From assembly GCA_964475755.1 (NCBI GenBank), contig CAYYXR010000009.1, positions 10,778-74,777 on the forward strand: a DNA stretch of 64,000 nt. Direction: 5' to 3'. The notes beneath the pieces are model-generated. The model was not told the DNA's origin, did no database searches, and saw only the letters and a list, made by a program, of their open reading frames with translations. Made by a program: the position numbers and the translations under genes. Of the stretch, positions 25,050 through 34,145 are shown one piece after another. Numbering within the stretch: the stretch's first letter is position 1; every line of letters starts with the position of its first letter. The stretch is from UBA11612 sp964475755 (GTDB lineage: Bacteria > Pseudomonadota > Alphaproteobacteria > Rhodospirillales > Rhodospirillaceae).

Positions 25050-26126
25050 TTACGCGACCGCCTTTTTGGATGACCGGTTGTCGACCGAGGTATGCACGCC
25101 GTTCACCTTCTTGGTGAAGTCCGGGACACGCGCGCGTGGGTTATAAAACTGTTTGTACCATGTGCGCAGCTTGTGGAATGGACCATCGGTTGGAATTTGC
25201 AGCGGGTTGAAGCAGGGCCGTTTGTTCGACCACACCTCGAAGTCCTGTGAGAATGCGTGCAGGCTCGTGGCCTGATAGGCGCGTGCATTGGTGACATCTT
25301 CCGGCGTGGCGATCTTGTTCGGCGATTTGACCAATAGCCCGTGCCATACTTTCACCACGCCGTCGTCTATCGGCGTATGTGTGATCAAGATCACAGACGG
25401 GTATTCACCTTTCATAAGCGAAAGCAGCACGCCAGGTCCGGTGTACCAGGTGTCGGTTTCCAACATGGCGCCGTCGGCCGATACAAGCGTCCGGTGCCCG
25501 CTGCCGAAACGTTGCACAACAACGTGATCCTTAAACTCGTTTTCAAAATAGGCGATATCCTTGCTGCCGTGGGTCGGGATCATGTGGGCGATATCTGCCA
25601 TATTGTCCACGATCTCCTGCGGATGGGTCGCCATTTCGCCCAGGTGGTCGATTTTCCAGTGTACGTACGAGGGGTCATTCCATTCTTCGAGGAACGGTGC
25701 ATCGTAATCAGGTTTGCCGCCTTCAGGGTCGTGCCAGGTGAAGATCACACCCATGCGCTCTTCCACGGGCCAGGATTTCACGCAGGCTGCTTTCGGAATC
25801 GTGCCTTCGTAATAAGGAATGTCGTCGCACTTGCCGTCCGGACCGAAACGCCATGCGTGATACGGGCAGCGAATTGAATCGCCTTGAATCCGGGTGCCGT
25901 CTTTGACCACGTAAGAGGTGGAGTTCTTTGCCAAATGCGCGCCCATATGCGCGCAATAGGCTTCAAGCATGTGCACTTTGCCGCTCTGCCCGCGGTAAAT
26001 TACCATGTCTTGGCCAAAGAATCGGACCGCCAGCGGTTCGTCTTTCACTTCTTCTGCGTCTGCGACCATGAACCAGCCGCGCGGGAAGGTGAATTCACCC
26101 AGCCCATATTCTTCTGTCGTTGCCAT
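25050..26126 (-). CDS. kshA: 3-ketosteroid 9-alpha-monooxygenase oxygenase component (KshA-like)
   Basis: 358 residues, Rieske non-haem iron oxygenase. The [2Fe-2S] ligands are C58-x-H60 (YCAHMGAHL) and C87-x2-H90 (CPYHAWRFG), with a longer insert between pairs than many KshA. The mononuclear iron site is D178-x2-H181-x4-H186 (ADIAHMIPTHG). The C-terminal KshA-type region is complete. With a reductase (KshB) it hydroxylates C9 of 3-ketosteroids. No ferredoxin reductase is nearby. The ATG at 26126 has GAGGTGAG upstream. It is divergent from a SnoaL-like gene. Confidence 0.88.
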   Translation of the reverse strand: MATTEEYGLGEFTFPRGWFMVADAEEVKDEPLAVRFFGQDMVIYRGQSGKVHMLEAYCAHMGAHLAKNSTSYVVKDGTRIQGDSIRCPYHAWRFGPDGKCDDIPYYEGTIPKAACVKSWPVEERMGVIFTWHDPEGGKPDYDAPFLEEWNDPSYVHWKIDHLGEMATHPQEIVDNMADIAHMIPTHGSKDIAYFENEFKDHVVVQRFGSGHRTLVSADGAMLETDTWYTGPGVLLSLMKGEYPSVILITHTPIDDGVVKVWHGLLVKSPNKIATPEDVTNARAYQATSLHAFSQDFEVWSNKRPCFNPLQIPTDGPFHKLRTWYKQFYNPRARVPDFTKKVNGVHTSVDNRSSKKAVA

Positions 26127-26293
26127 GACTCACCTCGGTTGAGAGAACCAGAGTAGAATGAGACGTTACACCTATCGAAAAAACCCCCATTTTGCAACGC
26201 AATATGCGATGAAAAGGTGGCCTTCATTGTCATTATTCGTTTTTATGGCCCCCGGTTCACTGCGAATTGCAACAATCGCCAAATTGGCGTTCT
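26127..26293. promoter_or_regulatory. Divergent control region between kshA and a SnoaL-like gene
   Basis: A 167-bp AT-rich gap between divergent genes, so it should carry two promoters. Visible elements are AAACCCCCATTTTG at 26181-26194 and ATTATTCGTTTTTA at 26232-26245. These echo the ACCCC and AATTCGTWA elements in the hsaA and 40.4-kb divergent gaps. No convincing sigma-70 pair is assigned. Confidence 0.4.
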
Positions 26294-26866
26294 ATGACAT
26301 CCGCAAATGAGGGGGCGAGGGATTACGTGACGCAGGCCAACCAAGAAGACGCGATTCAAGCGGTTATCGATAAGGCCGCCCTGCATGAGCTGGTGCTGAA
26401 GTATTGCCGGGGCTGTGACCGCAGGGATTTCGCGCTGGTTCGCGCTCTCTATCACGACGACGCCATCGACGATCACGGCAATATGTTCAGCGGCACGGCG
26501 GATGAGTTTGTCGCTTGGCTGCCGGGCATGATGCGGGGCTTCGAGGCGACCGTGCACAGCATCTCGAACGCACTTTTCGTTGTGGACGGAGATAAGGCCG
26601 AAGGAGAAATTTACACGCACGCGTATCACCGCACGCATCCGCCCGATGCTCAAGAGATCATCATCGGTGGTCGTTATCTTGACCGTTACGAGCGGCGAAA
26701 CGGAGAATGGAAATTCATCCACCGTTCACTGGCGTGTGATTGGTGCGACGTACGCGGCGTGAATACAAAGGCCTATGAACAATTTGCCGCAGGCGCGCCA
26801 AGTGGCCGCACCGACAAAGACGACCCGTCCTACAAACTGTTGATGCTGGCGGGATTGAAGAAATAA
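26294..26866 (+). CDS. SnoaL-like (NTF2-fold) protein
   Basis: Up to 190 residues. The SnoaL_4 core is clear: IDKAALHELVLKYCRGCDRR, DFALVRALYHDDAIDDHG, then HSISNALFVVDGDKAEGEIY and RYLDRYERRNGEWKFIHRSL. The start is unsure: ATG at 26294 has no ribosome site, while a GTG at 26327 follows GAGGGGGCGAGG and would give 179 residues; the latter may be the real start. It heads a plus-strand run of two SDR genes and another SnoaL-like gene. Function is unknown; hydration or isomerisation of a steroid intermediate would fit the fold and location. Confidence 0.82.
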   Translation: MTSANEGARDYVTQANQEDAIQAVIDKAALHELVLKYCRGCDRRDFALVRALYHDDAIDDHGNMFSGTADEFVAWLPGMMRGFEATVHSISNALFVVDGDKAEGEIYTHAYHRTHPPDAQEIIIGGRYLDRYERRNGEWKFIHRSLACDWCDVRGVNTKAYEQFAAGAPSGRTDKDDPSYKLLMLAGLKK

Positions 26867-26897
26867 GAGAACGAACGACTTCAGGAAGGGGACACAC

Positions 26898-27659
26898 ATG
26901 GGCGTACTCGACGGAAAGATCGCATTGGTAACCGGCGCCGGGCAGGGTGTCGGGCGCGGTATTGCGCTCGCGCTTGCAAAGGAAGGCGCGTCTATCGCCG
27001 TGACCGGACGGACCAAGAGCAAGCTCGATACGGTTTGCAAGGAAATTGAAGCGGCCGGCGGAAAAGCCGAGCCCATTGCTTGCGACGTCACCAAGCTTGA
27101 AGACGTCAATGCCGCCGTCGAACAGACCGTAAAAACTTTCGGCGGGCTCGATATCCTGGTGAACAACGCTTACCAAGGTGCATTCGGGCCGTTACTGTCC
27201 ATCGATGACGAGAAGTTTCAGTTGGGTTTCTTTGCCGGACCGTTCGCGACGTTCCGCTTTATGAAAGCGGCCTATCCGCATCTCAAAGCGCGCGGCGGCG
27301 GAGACATTATCAATTTGGGAACGTCCGCGGCCGTGCGCTGGGACATGAGTAACTACGGCGCTTATGGCGCGGCGAAGGAGGGCGTTCGCGTGCTCACCCG
27401 CGCGGCGGCCTGTGAATGGGGCAAGGACAACATCCGCGTCAATACGATCGCGCCGCACGCCAAGTCGCCGGCATTAGCCGCATGGACCGAGGCCAACCCG
27501 GAAGAGGCGAAAGCATTCGTTGCGTCGATCCCATTGCAGAAAATCGGCGATTGCGAGAAAGACATCGGCCGCTTCGTCGTTTTGCTTCTGCGTCCTGAAT
27601 CGAGTTACATCAGCGGCGCAACCATTCCGCTCGACGGCGGCCAAGCAAGATTCGGTTAA
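26898..27659 (+). CDS. Short-chain dehydrogenase/reductase
   Basis: 253 residues with a complete classical SDR site: TGAGQGVGRGIALALAKEG, the NNAYQG variant of NNAG, a Ser in LGTSAAVRWDMS and the YxxxK pair in YGAYGAAKEGVR. IPLDGGQARFG closes the protein. NAD(P)H preference is not clear, though TGRTKSK after the second strand favours NADP. Steroid loci use such enzymes for hydroxy/keto interconversion. AAGGGGA precedes the ATG. It is part of the plus-strand run from 26.3 to 29.1 kb. Confidence 0.9.
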   Translation: MGVLDGKIALVTGAGQGVGRGIALALAKEGASIAVTGRTKSKLDTVCKEIEAAGGKAEPIACDVTKLEDVNAAVEQTVKTFGGLDILVNNAYQGAFGPLLSIDDEKFQLGFFAGPFATFRFMKAAYPHLKARGGGDIINLGTSAAVRWDMSNYGAYGAAKEGVRVLTRAAACEWGKDNIRVNTIAPHAKSPALAAWTEANPEEAKAFVASIPLQKIGDCEKDIGRFVVLLLRPESSYISGATIPLDGGQARFG

Positions 27660-27704
27660 TTTAAAAAGACGGCGCGATGCGCCGAATATGGGAGGCACTT
27701 AAAT

Positions 27705-28565
27705 ATGTCCAAGGATTCGGGATTGGTGGCCGTTGTCACCGGCGCAAGCCGCGGGGCGGGTAAAGGTATTGCGATTGCGCTCGGCGAAAAGGGCGCGACG
27801 GTCTATGTCACCGGACGCACCACCAAGGAAGGCCAATTCTTCCTACCTGGCACGGTGTATGAGACCGCCGAGCAGGTGACAAAGGCGGGCGGCAAGGGTA
27901 TCGCCGTTATTTGCGATCACGCCGACGACTCACAGGTGAAAGCACTTTTCGACCAAGTTGAGAAAGAGTCGGGAGGGCTCGACATCCTCGTCAACAATGT
28001 CGCGGTGATTCACGACGATCTCATCAAACCCGGCGGCTTCTGGGAGAAGCCTCTGGATTTGGTGGATATCCTCGATGTTGGGCTGCGCAGTCAGTATGTC
28101 GCAAGTTATTACGCCGCGCCGTTGATGGTGAAACGTAAGAGCGGGCTGATCGTGTTTACATCTTCCTTCGGTTCTGTCTGCTATATGCACGGCGCGGCTT
28201 ATGGTGCGCAAAAAGCAGGTGTCGATAAATTCGCAGCCGACATGGCGGTGGATCTGAAGCCGCATAACGTTGCGGCTGTATCCATTTGGATGGGGCCGCT
28301 GTGGACCTCGCGCACGGAGTGGGCATCGAAGGAGCGGCCCGAGCAATACGGTGAATTCATGAAAATCGCCGAAACGCCGGAGTTCACGGGCCGCGTCATT
28401 CATGCGCTGTATAACGATCCGAACCTCATGGAGCTTTCCGGCCAAACACTTATCGGCGCCGAGGCTGCGGAAAAATACGGCATTCAGGATAAGGGCAAGC
28501 AACCCCCGTCTTACCGCTCAGCTCTGGGCGAGCCGCGTATCCCGCACCCCGCCATCGTTCAATAA
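27705..28565 (+). CDS. Short-chain dehydrogenase/reductase, longer form
   Basis: 286 residues, some 30 longer than a classical SDR because of an insert after the second strand (TTKEGQFFLPGTVYETAEQV) and a longer C-terminus. The nucleotide loop is TGASRGAGKGIAIALGEKG, the NNAG equivalent NNVAVI, and the active site Ser in SSFGSVCYMHG with YGAQK. This size and layout match DHRS1-like SDRs. GGGAGG lies about 10 nt upstream of the ATG. Substrate unknown; steroid context only. The next gene begins 9 bp after the stop. Confidence 0.9.
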   Translation: MSKDSGLVAVVTGASRGAGKGIAIALGEKGATVYVTGRTTKEGQFFLPGTVYETAEQVTKAGGKGIAVICDHADDSQVKALFDQVEKESGGLDILVNNVAVIHDDLIKPGGFWEKPLDLVDILDVGLRSQYVASYYAAPLMVKRKSGLIVFTSSFGSVCYMHGAAYGAQKAGVDKFAADMAVDLKPHNVAAVSIWMGPLWTSRTEWASKERPEQYGEFMKIAETPEFTGRVIHALYNDPNLMELSGQTLIGAEAAEKYGIQDKGKQPPSYRSALGEPRIPHPAIVQ

Positions 28566-28574
28566 GGAGAGAAT

Positions 28575-29099
28575 ATGTCCGCAAGCGTGGAAGAATTAGC
28601 AAAGCGCCTGCAGGCGCTGGAAGACAAGGACGCGATCAAGGAGTTGAAGGCGCGGTACTTACGCGGGTGCGACCGCCAGCTGCCTGAAATGGTGCGGGAC
28701 ACCCTTGATCCGGATGGATGCGTGATCGAATTCGAAGGCTTTCCCCCGTTCAAGGATCGTGATTCCTTCGTCCAGGTTTACGCGGAGATGGGCTGCAAGC
28801 CTGAGATTATCGATATGCACCATGGTCAAAACCCGGACATCGAGCTCACCGGTCCGAATACGGCAAAGGCCAAATGGGATTTGTATTTCTACAATATCAA
28901 CCTGGCCGAGCGGACCATGGTGCAGATGTCCTGCGAATATGACGACGAATACGTAAAGAAAAACGGACGCTGGTGGATTAGCAAGACCGCGACGAAGCGC
29001 TATTCATTTGTCATGCACAAGGTGGATGACAAGGGTGTGCCCGTGGTTATGGCGCTTGGCGATCCGGAGAAATCGCCGATCAGCAAGAAAGCCGGCTAA
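28575..29099 (+). CDS. SnoaL-like (NTF2-fold) protein
   Basis: 174 residues. It begins with a short coiled helix (VEELAKRLQALEDKDAIKEL) then KARYLRGCDRQLPEMVRDTL, DPDGCVIEFEGFPPFKDRDS and a beta-rich half with FYNINLAERTMVQMSCEYDD and NGRWWISKTATKRYS. The pattern is SnoaL_4. GGAGAG precedes the ATG. It ends in a 4-bp tail-to-tail overlap with the cytochrome c gene. Third of four related cytoplasmic proteins in the locus. Confidence 0.82.
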   Translation: MSASVEELAKRLQALEDKDAIKELKARYLRGCDRQLPEMVRDTLDPDGCVIEFEGFPPFKDRDSFVQVYAEMGCKPEIIDMHHGQNPDIELTGPNTAKAKWDLYFYNINLAERTMVQMSCEYDDEYVKKNGRWWISKTATKRYSFVMHKVDDKGVPVVMALGDPEKSPISKKAG

Positions 29100-29509
29100 G
29101 GAGAATCCGTTATATAGATTGAGTCGAGCGTTGCGGCTCTGTCGGCCAATTCTTCCGTACCCGCCGGAAACCCATTTGCCGAAAGAATGTAGGCGATCAC
29201 GTCAACATATTGCTTGTCCGTGAGCCTGACATTTTCATCCTTGGGCATGGTTGTGTTCATCAGTTCGAGAAGCTCGGCCAAACTGAAGTCGGCCCAACGC
29301 AGGAGAAAATCGTAACCCCGCAAATTCAGGGAGGGTCCCGAACCCATCAGATTCTCGATGTGACAGCCTAACGCACAGGTTTGTTCGTATATCACGCGGC
29401 CCCGTTCTGCTTGTGATGAAGCAAATACGCCGTCACGAACCGTGCGTTCTTCGGCGTGCAGAGCTTGCAGTGGAATATATACGACAAACGCCGCGAGTGC
29501 ATATCTCAT
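29096..29509 (-). CDS. Exported c-type cytochrome with CX3CH haem motif
   Basis: 137 residues with a signal peptide (MRYALAAFVVYIPLQALHA) and a single class I cytochrome c domain. The haem motif reads C-A-L-G-C-H, three residues between the cysteines instead of two; the codons TGT GCG TTA GGC TGT CAC were checked on the strand. A likely distal Met is in MNTTMPKDENVRL, and TDKQYVDVIAYILSANGFP is the usual C-terminal helix. It lies 8 bp after the PQQ dehydrogenase gene and is presumably its electron acceptor. Standard haem attachment to CX3CH is less common. Confidence 0.85.
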   Translation of the reverse strand: MRYALAAFVVYIPLQALHAEERTVRDGVFASSQAERGRVIYEQTCALGCHIENLMGSGPSLNLRGYDFLLRWADFSLAELLELMNTTMPKDENVRLTDKQYVDVIAYILSANGFPAGTEELADRAATLDSIYITDSP

Positions 29510-29517
29510 GAGGCGGC

Positions 29518-31125
29518 CTAATTTTCGCTATTCGGGACCGTAAAGGCGTGTGGCGAGCGCCCACCCGCCCAGTAAACAACACCGTCGATGACCGCCGCGC
29601 CGGAATCGCATCGCGCTCCTGAATCAAAGCGCCACAACAGGTCCCCATTGCTTGCGTCAAAGGCGTACATGGGTCCGGGCGGCGCGGTGGAGCACGCATA
29701 CACCACGCCATTGGCCACGGTGACGGGGCCTTTCGGAAACGCTCCGGAGCAATCTTCGCGCGGGCTGCCAACTTCACAAGGTGTGTCGTTACCGGGAAAT
29801 GTCTCGCCGGCCGGGTCGGGAATCTGCCAGATCATTTCGCCGGTGGCCGCGTCCAGGGCGGCGAATGAGCCGTACTTGATTGTCTGACCGCTCATGAGCG
29901 TGTGTTCTTGCGGAAAATGACGGACCTGCTTGCTGTTGCCCTCTGCGACATAGATGCGCTCTCCGTCCGTCGCCGAACCTTTGAGAATGCCGCCGGTTGG
30001 CCCGGCCGGCCCCACCCAGGTATCCCAAACGACCTCACCTGTGTCCGGATCAAGGGCCCAGAAAATGCCCGACTTCTGACCTGCGCCGACCAGATCGCGC
30101 GTGCCGTCCTCGCCTGCCGCGCGCCAAATGAGTGCGCCGTTGCCGAAATCGACATCATCGCCGCCGCCGCAAAAGCCGCCCTGTTCCGGCACGAGGCAAG
30201 CGCCCGTGAAAATATCGAAATGGTCGGCGCGAAAGCCCTACTTGATGGCTCCGGTATCGGGATCGAGGGCAAGAATGGAATCGTTCCACACGTCCGGCGG
30301 GTAGCACGAGGGCAGGTCGGCGGGGTTCTCGGCCTTAGTCTTGTCGATACAGGCCTGCACGTCAGGGGGCGCGGCATAGGCATTACCCGTGGTCATATAG
30401 AGCGTATTTCGCTTTTCATCGATCGAGGGTGTGCGCGACCAGATGGAGCCGCCGGCGAACCCTTCGGGCACGGTGTAGGTCTTCCAAATGATTTCACCGG
30501 TGCTCTCATTGAGCGCCACCGCGCTTCCGCGATACACACAGCACTCTTCGTAACTTCCGTAGGTGGCTTGGACTTCTTCACCCAAGCCGGAGGTGCCCAC
30601 GTAAACGCGTCCACCGTGGATGATGGGCGGTTGCGTGACGCTCGCCATGGGATGCGCGTCGATGGCGGCCTTCCACAGGAGTGCGCCGCTTGATTTGTCG
30701 ATGGCGGCGACCAATGGTTTGTTCCGTGTTCCGAATACCACTGCATTGCTGGTGACCGCCAATCCGCGCGGGGAAATGCCAGGCGTTTCCAAGACGTCCT
30801 TCACGTCGATTTCGCGCAGGATCTCTCCCGTTTCCTGGTCGATCCAAAAAAGCCCGCCTTGCGCATTGGCGACAAATAGCGTCTCGCCGTCCGATACGGG
30901 CGTTTCCTGTTGCACGCCGCGCACGACGGTTGACCATTTCAACGCAAGTCGTGGGGCGTTGCCGACGTTGATGAGGTGTTCGTTCGCCGCGTTCCGCGTA
31001 TTGGTGATGCCGCCGCCGATAAACGGCCAACTTCCCCGTTCCGGCGCGGGCGGCGCGGAATCGGAACAGGCAGTAAATCCAAGGAAGGCGCATACCGAAA
31101 CGATAAAGCGGGCGTTTTTGGTCAT
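29518..31125 (-). pseudogene. PQQ-dependent dehydrogenase interrupted by an in-frame amber codon
   Basis: A 535-codon frame in one register, split only by TAG at 30240-30238. The upstream part (295 residues) has a lipoprotein-type signal (FLGFTAC), beta-propeller repeats (ALDPDTGAIK, ALNESTGEIIWK) and the vicinal Cys pair YEECCVY of PQQ alcohol dehydrogenases. The rest (239 residues) continues the propeller (ALDPDTGEVVWDTW, ALDAATGEMIWQI) to a normal end. At the break the repeat consensus G-x-I-x-W predicts Trp (TGG), so a single G-to-A change would explain the stop. Sequencing error or suppression is possible. It overlaps the upstream gene by 4 bp and precedes the CX3CH cytochrome. Confidence 0.85.
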
Positions 31126-31622
31126 TGGTCTTGCTCCACCATGACCACGGGCGCGAGGAGGATTTCCTTGATGAGACCGCTTTCGATGGTGAAGCGCTCC
31201 GCGACGTAAAATGACGGTGCGTCAGGTTTGCCTTTCAAATACCCGTCATAAGCGATCCAGGCTTGATTGCCGTCTGCGGTCCAATGGCGGTTTTTGATGG
31301 CGAGGATGACGGATGGCCCTCCACTTTTAATGCGGTCGGCCGCCCCAGCTTGATGGTCAGCAGGCGTGCCGAGCCGGTGGCGTGAAATGTCGTCGGCCAG
31401 CAGCATATCTTCCATCGGTGCGGTGTTTTCTTCGCCATTCACATATGTACTCGCGATGGCGATGACACATTTTCGTTGTGCATCCGCCGGCAGAGACACA
31501 TCACCGTGCATTGCAAAATGGCGCGAACAATATTTGGCATCGTTGTAATTGGCTTCTGCCCCCCAAGATATTGAAGGAACAGACAGCAGAATCATAAGCC
31601 CAAGCGGCCACAAGACTTTCAT
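31122..31622 (-). CDS. Exported SnoaL-like protein
   Basis: 166 residues with a clear signal peptide (MKVLWPLGLMILLSVPSISWG). The mature part carries an NTF2-like pattern: IASTYVNGEENTAPMEDMLL, ADDISRHRLG, a central helix and beta strands FYVAERFTIESGLIKEILLA. Two Cys in the N-terminal third (KYCSRHF, RKCVIAI) may pair. It starts the three-gene run with the PQQ dehydrogenase (4-bp overlap) and cytochrome c, so it may be a periplasmic accessory or a hydratase acting on the same compound. Family assignment is tentative. Confidence 0.7.
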   Translation of the reverse strand: MKVLWPLGLMILLSVPSISWGAEANYNDAKYCSRHFAMHGDVSLPADAQRKCVIAIASTYVNGEENTAPMEDMLLADDISRHRLGTPADHQAGAADRIKSGGPSVILAIKNRHWTADGNQAWIAYDGYLKGKPDAPSFYVAERFTIESGLIKEILLAPVVMVEQDQ

Positions 31623-31741
31623 ATGTGTTCCTCCCCCATGTGGCGACAGTGCTGTGGTGTACTTTATGCTGCGTAACGGAATTGACCTAGCGGCAACGAA
31701 GGTGCCATGTTCCTCCGGTCTTTCCCTGTTAGACGCGTATC

Positions 31742-33331
31742 ATGATACAATTGGCAGAGCGCATTTCATCACAGCCGCGAACCATACCGCACGTCCTTCG
31801 GGAAGCCGCGAGACGGTTTGGCAGAAAGGTCGCTATCGAAGAAGAAAGCGGCGCGCGCCTGACCTACGCCCAATTATTGGGAGCGGTCGAAAGCGCCGCG
31901 GCGGCCTTTCTCGCCCATGGTTTGCGAAAGGGCGACCGCATTTGTGTGTGGGCTCCGAACTGCACCGAATGGATTCTCGCTGCGGCCGGGGCACAATTGG
32001 CGGGCGGGGTGCTGGTGCCCGTGAACACCCGCTTCAAGGGCCCGGAAGCGGCCTACATCCTAAATCGCAGCGGCGCGAAGTTCCTGTTCTCCGTAGGAAA
32101 TTTTCTGGGTGCCGATTATTTCAAAATGCTCGCTGACCAGGACCTGCCGCGGGGCCTCAAGCGCATTTCTTTGGACGGCGCCGGGCCAGACGCAGTTTCG
32201 TGGGAAGAATTTGTCAAATCAGGCGCAGAGATTTCCCGTTCGCGATTGGAACAAGCGCTCGGGAATCTAAATGCGGATGATCTTAGCGACATCCTATTTA
32301 CCTCGGGCACGACCGGCCGCCCGAAAGGCGCCATGTGTACCCACGAACAGGTCATCAACACGTTCCAGACCTGGGTGGACAGTGTGGGCATGCGCGAAGA
32401 CGACCGCTATTTGATCGTCAATCCGTTCTTTCATACGTTCGGCTATAAGGCCGGCTGGGTGGCGTGCCTGCTGGCCGGCGCGACGATTCTACCGCACGCC
32501 GTGTTCGACGCGGACAGCGTGATGAAACGAATTCAAAAATCCAAAGTGACTGTCCTTCCCGGACCGCCGACGCTCTACCAGTCCATGCTTTCCAGCGCAA
32601 ACCGCAAGAACTTCGATATCTCTTCGTTGAGGTTGGCGGTCACCGGCGCTGCGTCCGTGCCCGTGCAGTTGATCGAACGCATGCGCAGCGATTTGGGATT
32701 TGAAACGGTTATTACTGCCTATGGTCTCACAGAAACGAACGGCATGGTCAGCATCTGCTCGGGCGGCGACAGCGCCGAGCGGATCGCGACCACCAGCGGA
32801 CGCGCTATTCCCGGCATTGAAGCGCGCTGTGTGGACGCAGATGGAAACACCGTGCCGCCCGGCGAACCAGGCGAAATCCTGGTGCGCGGCTACAATGTAA
32901 TGAAGGGTTACCTGGACGACCCCGCTGCGACCGCCGAAGCCATCGATAAGGACGGATGGCTCAGGACAGGCGATATCGGGGTCATCGATGCAGAGGGTTA
33001 TATCCGAATCACTGACCGCGCGAAGGATATGTTCATCGTCGGTGGTTTTAATTGTTATCCGGCGGAGATCGAGGAGCTGATCCTGAGTCATCCCGACGTT
33101 GCACAGGTCGCCGTTATCGGTGTTCCAGACGAGCGCATGGGCGAGGTCGCCAAGGCTTTTGTGGTGCGTCGCCAAGGATCGAACCTCACGGAAGAAGACT
33201 TCATCGCTTGGTGCCGCAAAAACATGGCCAACTACAAAGTGCCGCGCAGCGCCGTGTTCATGGACAGCTTGCCCATCACGGCATCAGGAAAAGTTCAACG
33301 ATTTGCTCTGAGGGAGGAAAGCGCAAAATGA
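31742..33331 (+). CDS. fadD3: FadD3-like acyl-CoA synthetase
   Basis: 529 residues, ANL superfamily. The ATP loop is ILFTSGTTGRPKGAMCTHEQ; NPFFHTFGYKAGWVACLLAG, AYGLTETNGMVSI, GWLRTGDIGVID and the C-terminal Lys in LPITASGKVQR are all in place. The FHTFGYKAG segment and length resemble FadD3, the ligase that activates the C/D-ring propionate acid (HIP) of steroids. This fits with hsaD, which makes that acid. The gene overlaps the next SDR by 4 bp. Other medium-chain ligases have similar motifs, so the substrate is an inference. Confidence 0.88.
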   Translation: MIQLAERISSQPRTIPHVLREAARRFGRKVAIEEESGARLTYAQLLGAVESAAAAFLAHGLRKGDRICVWAPNCTEWILAAAGAQLAGGVLVPVNTRFKGPEAAYILNRSGAKFLFSVGNFLGADYFKMLADQDLPRGLKRISLDGAGPDAVSWEEFVKSGAEISRSRLEQALGNLNADDLSDILFTSGTTGRPKGAMCTHEQVINTFQTWVDSVGMREDDRYLIVNPFFHTFGYKAGWVACLLAGATILPHAVFDADSVMKRIQKSKVTVLPGPPTLYQSMLSSANRKNFDISSLRLAVTGAASVPVQLIERMRSDLGFETVITAYGLTETNGMVSICSGGDSAERIATTSGRAIPGIEARCVDADGNTVPPGEPGEILVRGYNVMKGYLDDPAATAEAIDKDGWLRTGDIGVIDAEGYIRITDRAKDMFIVGGFNCYPAEIEELILSHPDVAQVAVIGVPDERMGEVAKAFVVRRQGSNLTEEDFIAWCRKNMANYKVPRSAVFMDSLPITASGKVQRFALREESAK

Positions 33332-34107
33332 TTCTCAAGGATAAAGCCGTCGTCATAAGCGGCGTGGGTCCGGGCATGGGGCGCAAGCTCGCGCTGCTTG
33401 TTGCGGCCGAAGGGGCGAAGGTCGCCATCGGCGCGCGTTCGCAGGAATTTCTGGATGCGTTGGAAAAGGAAATCAAGGACCAGGGCGGTGAGGTGGTCGC
33501 CGTGCGCACGGACGTAAAATCCGCCGCGGATTGTCAAGCGCTGGTCGATGCCGCCGTGAAGGCGTTCGGCAAAATCGATGGCCTTGTAAACAGCGCCTAC
33601 AGCATCGGACGTTTCGAACTTTTTGAGGGCGGCGATTTGGAACTGTGGCGCGATGCCATGGACGTGACCTGTTTCGGCGCGCTGCGCATGGCACAAGCTG
33701 CGCTGCCACATCTCAAAAAGAACGGCGGGTCCATTCTCAATGTCGGCAGCATGATTACGCGCAAGCCGCTGCCCTATCAGGCAGCCTATCAAATCGGCAA
33801 GGCGGCCTTGCAGGCGGCCACAAAGCAGCTCGCTGTTGAATTGGGCCAATACAATATTCGCGTGAACTCCACCATCATCGGCTGGATGTGGGGCGCATCG
33901 GTCGAGGGGTATTTCCAGGATCAGGCGAAACAGACCGGCACATCCGTCGACGACTTGGTCAAGGAACGGGCGTCGCATATCGCCTTGGCGCGCATCCCGC
34001 CGGACGATGAATGCGCGCGCGCGGTTCTCTTTTTCCTGTCCGATTATTCCAGTGTGGTCACGGGGGCCATGCTCGACGTCAATGGCGGCGAATCCGTCGC
34101 ACCGTAA
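33328..34107 (+). CDS. Short-chain dehydrogenase/reductase coupled to the FadD3-like ligase
   Basis: 259 residues from the ATG at 33328 (AGGGAGGAAA upstream), overlapping the ligase stop. The frame is open far upstream inside the ligase gene, but that is shadow sequence. The site is complete: SGVGPGMGRKLALLVAAEG, NSAYSI for NNAG, Ser in NVGSMITRKPL and YQIGK. Coupling to fadD3 suggests action on a CoA thioester of the C/D-ring acid, for example oxidation or reduction of a ring hydroxyl, but this is inference. Confidence 0.9.
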   Translation: MILKDKAVVISGVGPGMGRKLALLVAAEGAKVAIGARSQEFLDALEKEIKDQGGEVVAVRTDVKSAADCQALVDAAVKAFGKIDGLVNSAYSIGRFELFEGGDLELWRDAMDVTCFGALRMAQAALPHLKKNGGSILNVGSMITRKPLPYQAAYQIGKAALQAATKQLAVELGQYNIRVNSTIIGWMWGASVEGYFQDQAKQTGTSVDDLVKERASHIALARIPPDDECARAVLFFLSDYSSVVTGAMLDVNGGESVAP

Positions 34108-34145
34108 ACCATTGCAAAAGACAAACCTGAAGGGGAGGCAAGACC

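Noticed and set aside
33052..33327. N-terminal extension of the SDR gene into fadD3
   Set aside because: The ATG at 33328 has a strong ribosome site and a normal SDR start; the extension reads as a frame-shifted copy of fadD3 coding sequence.
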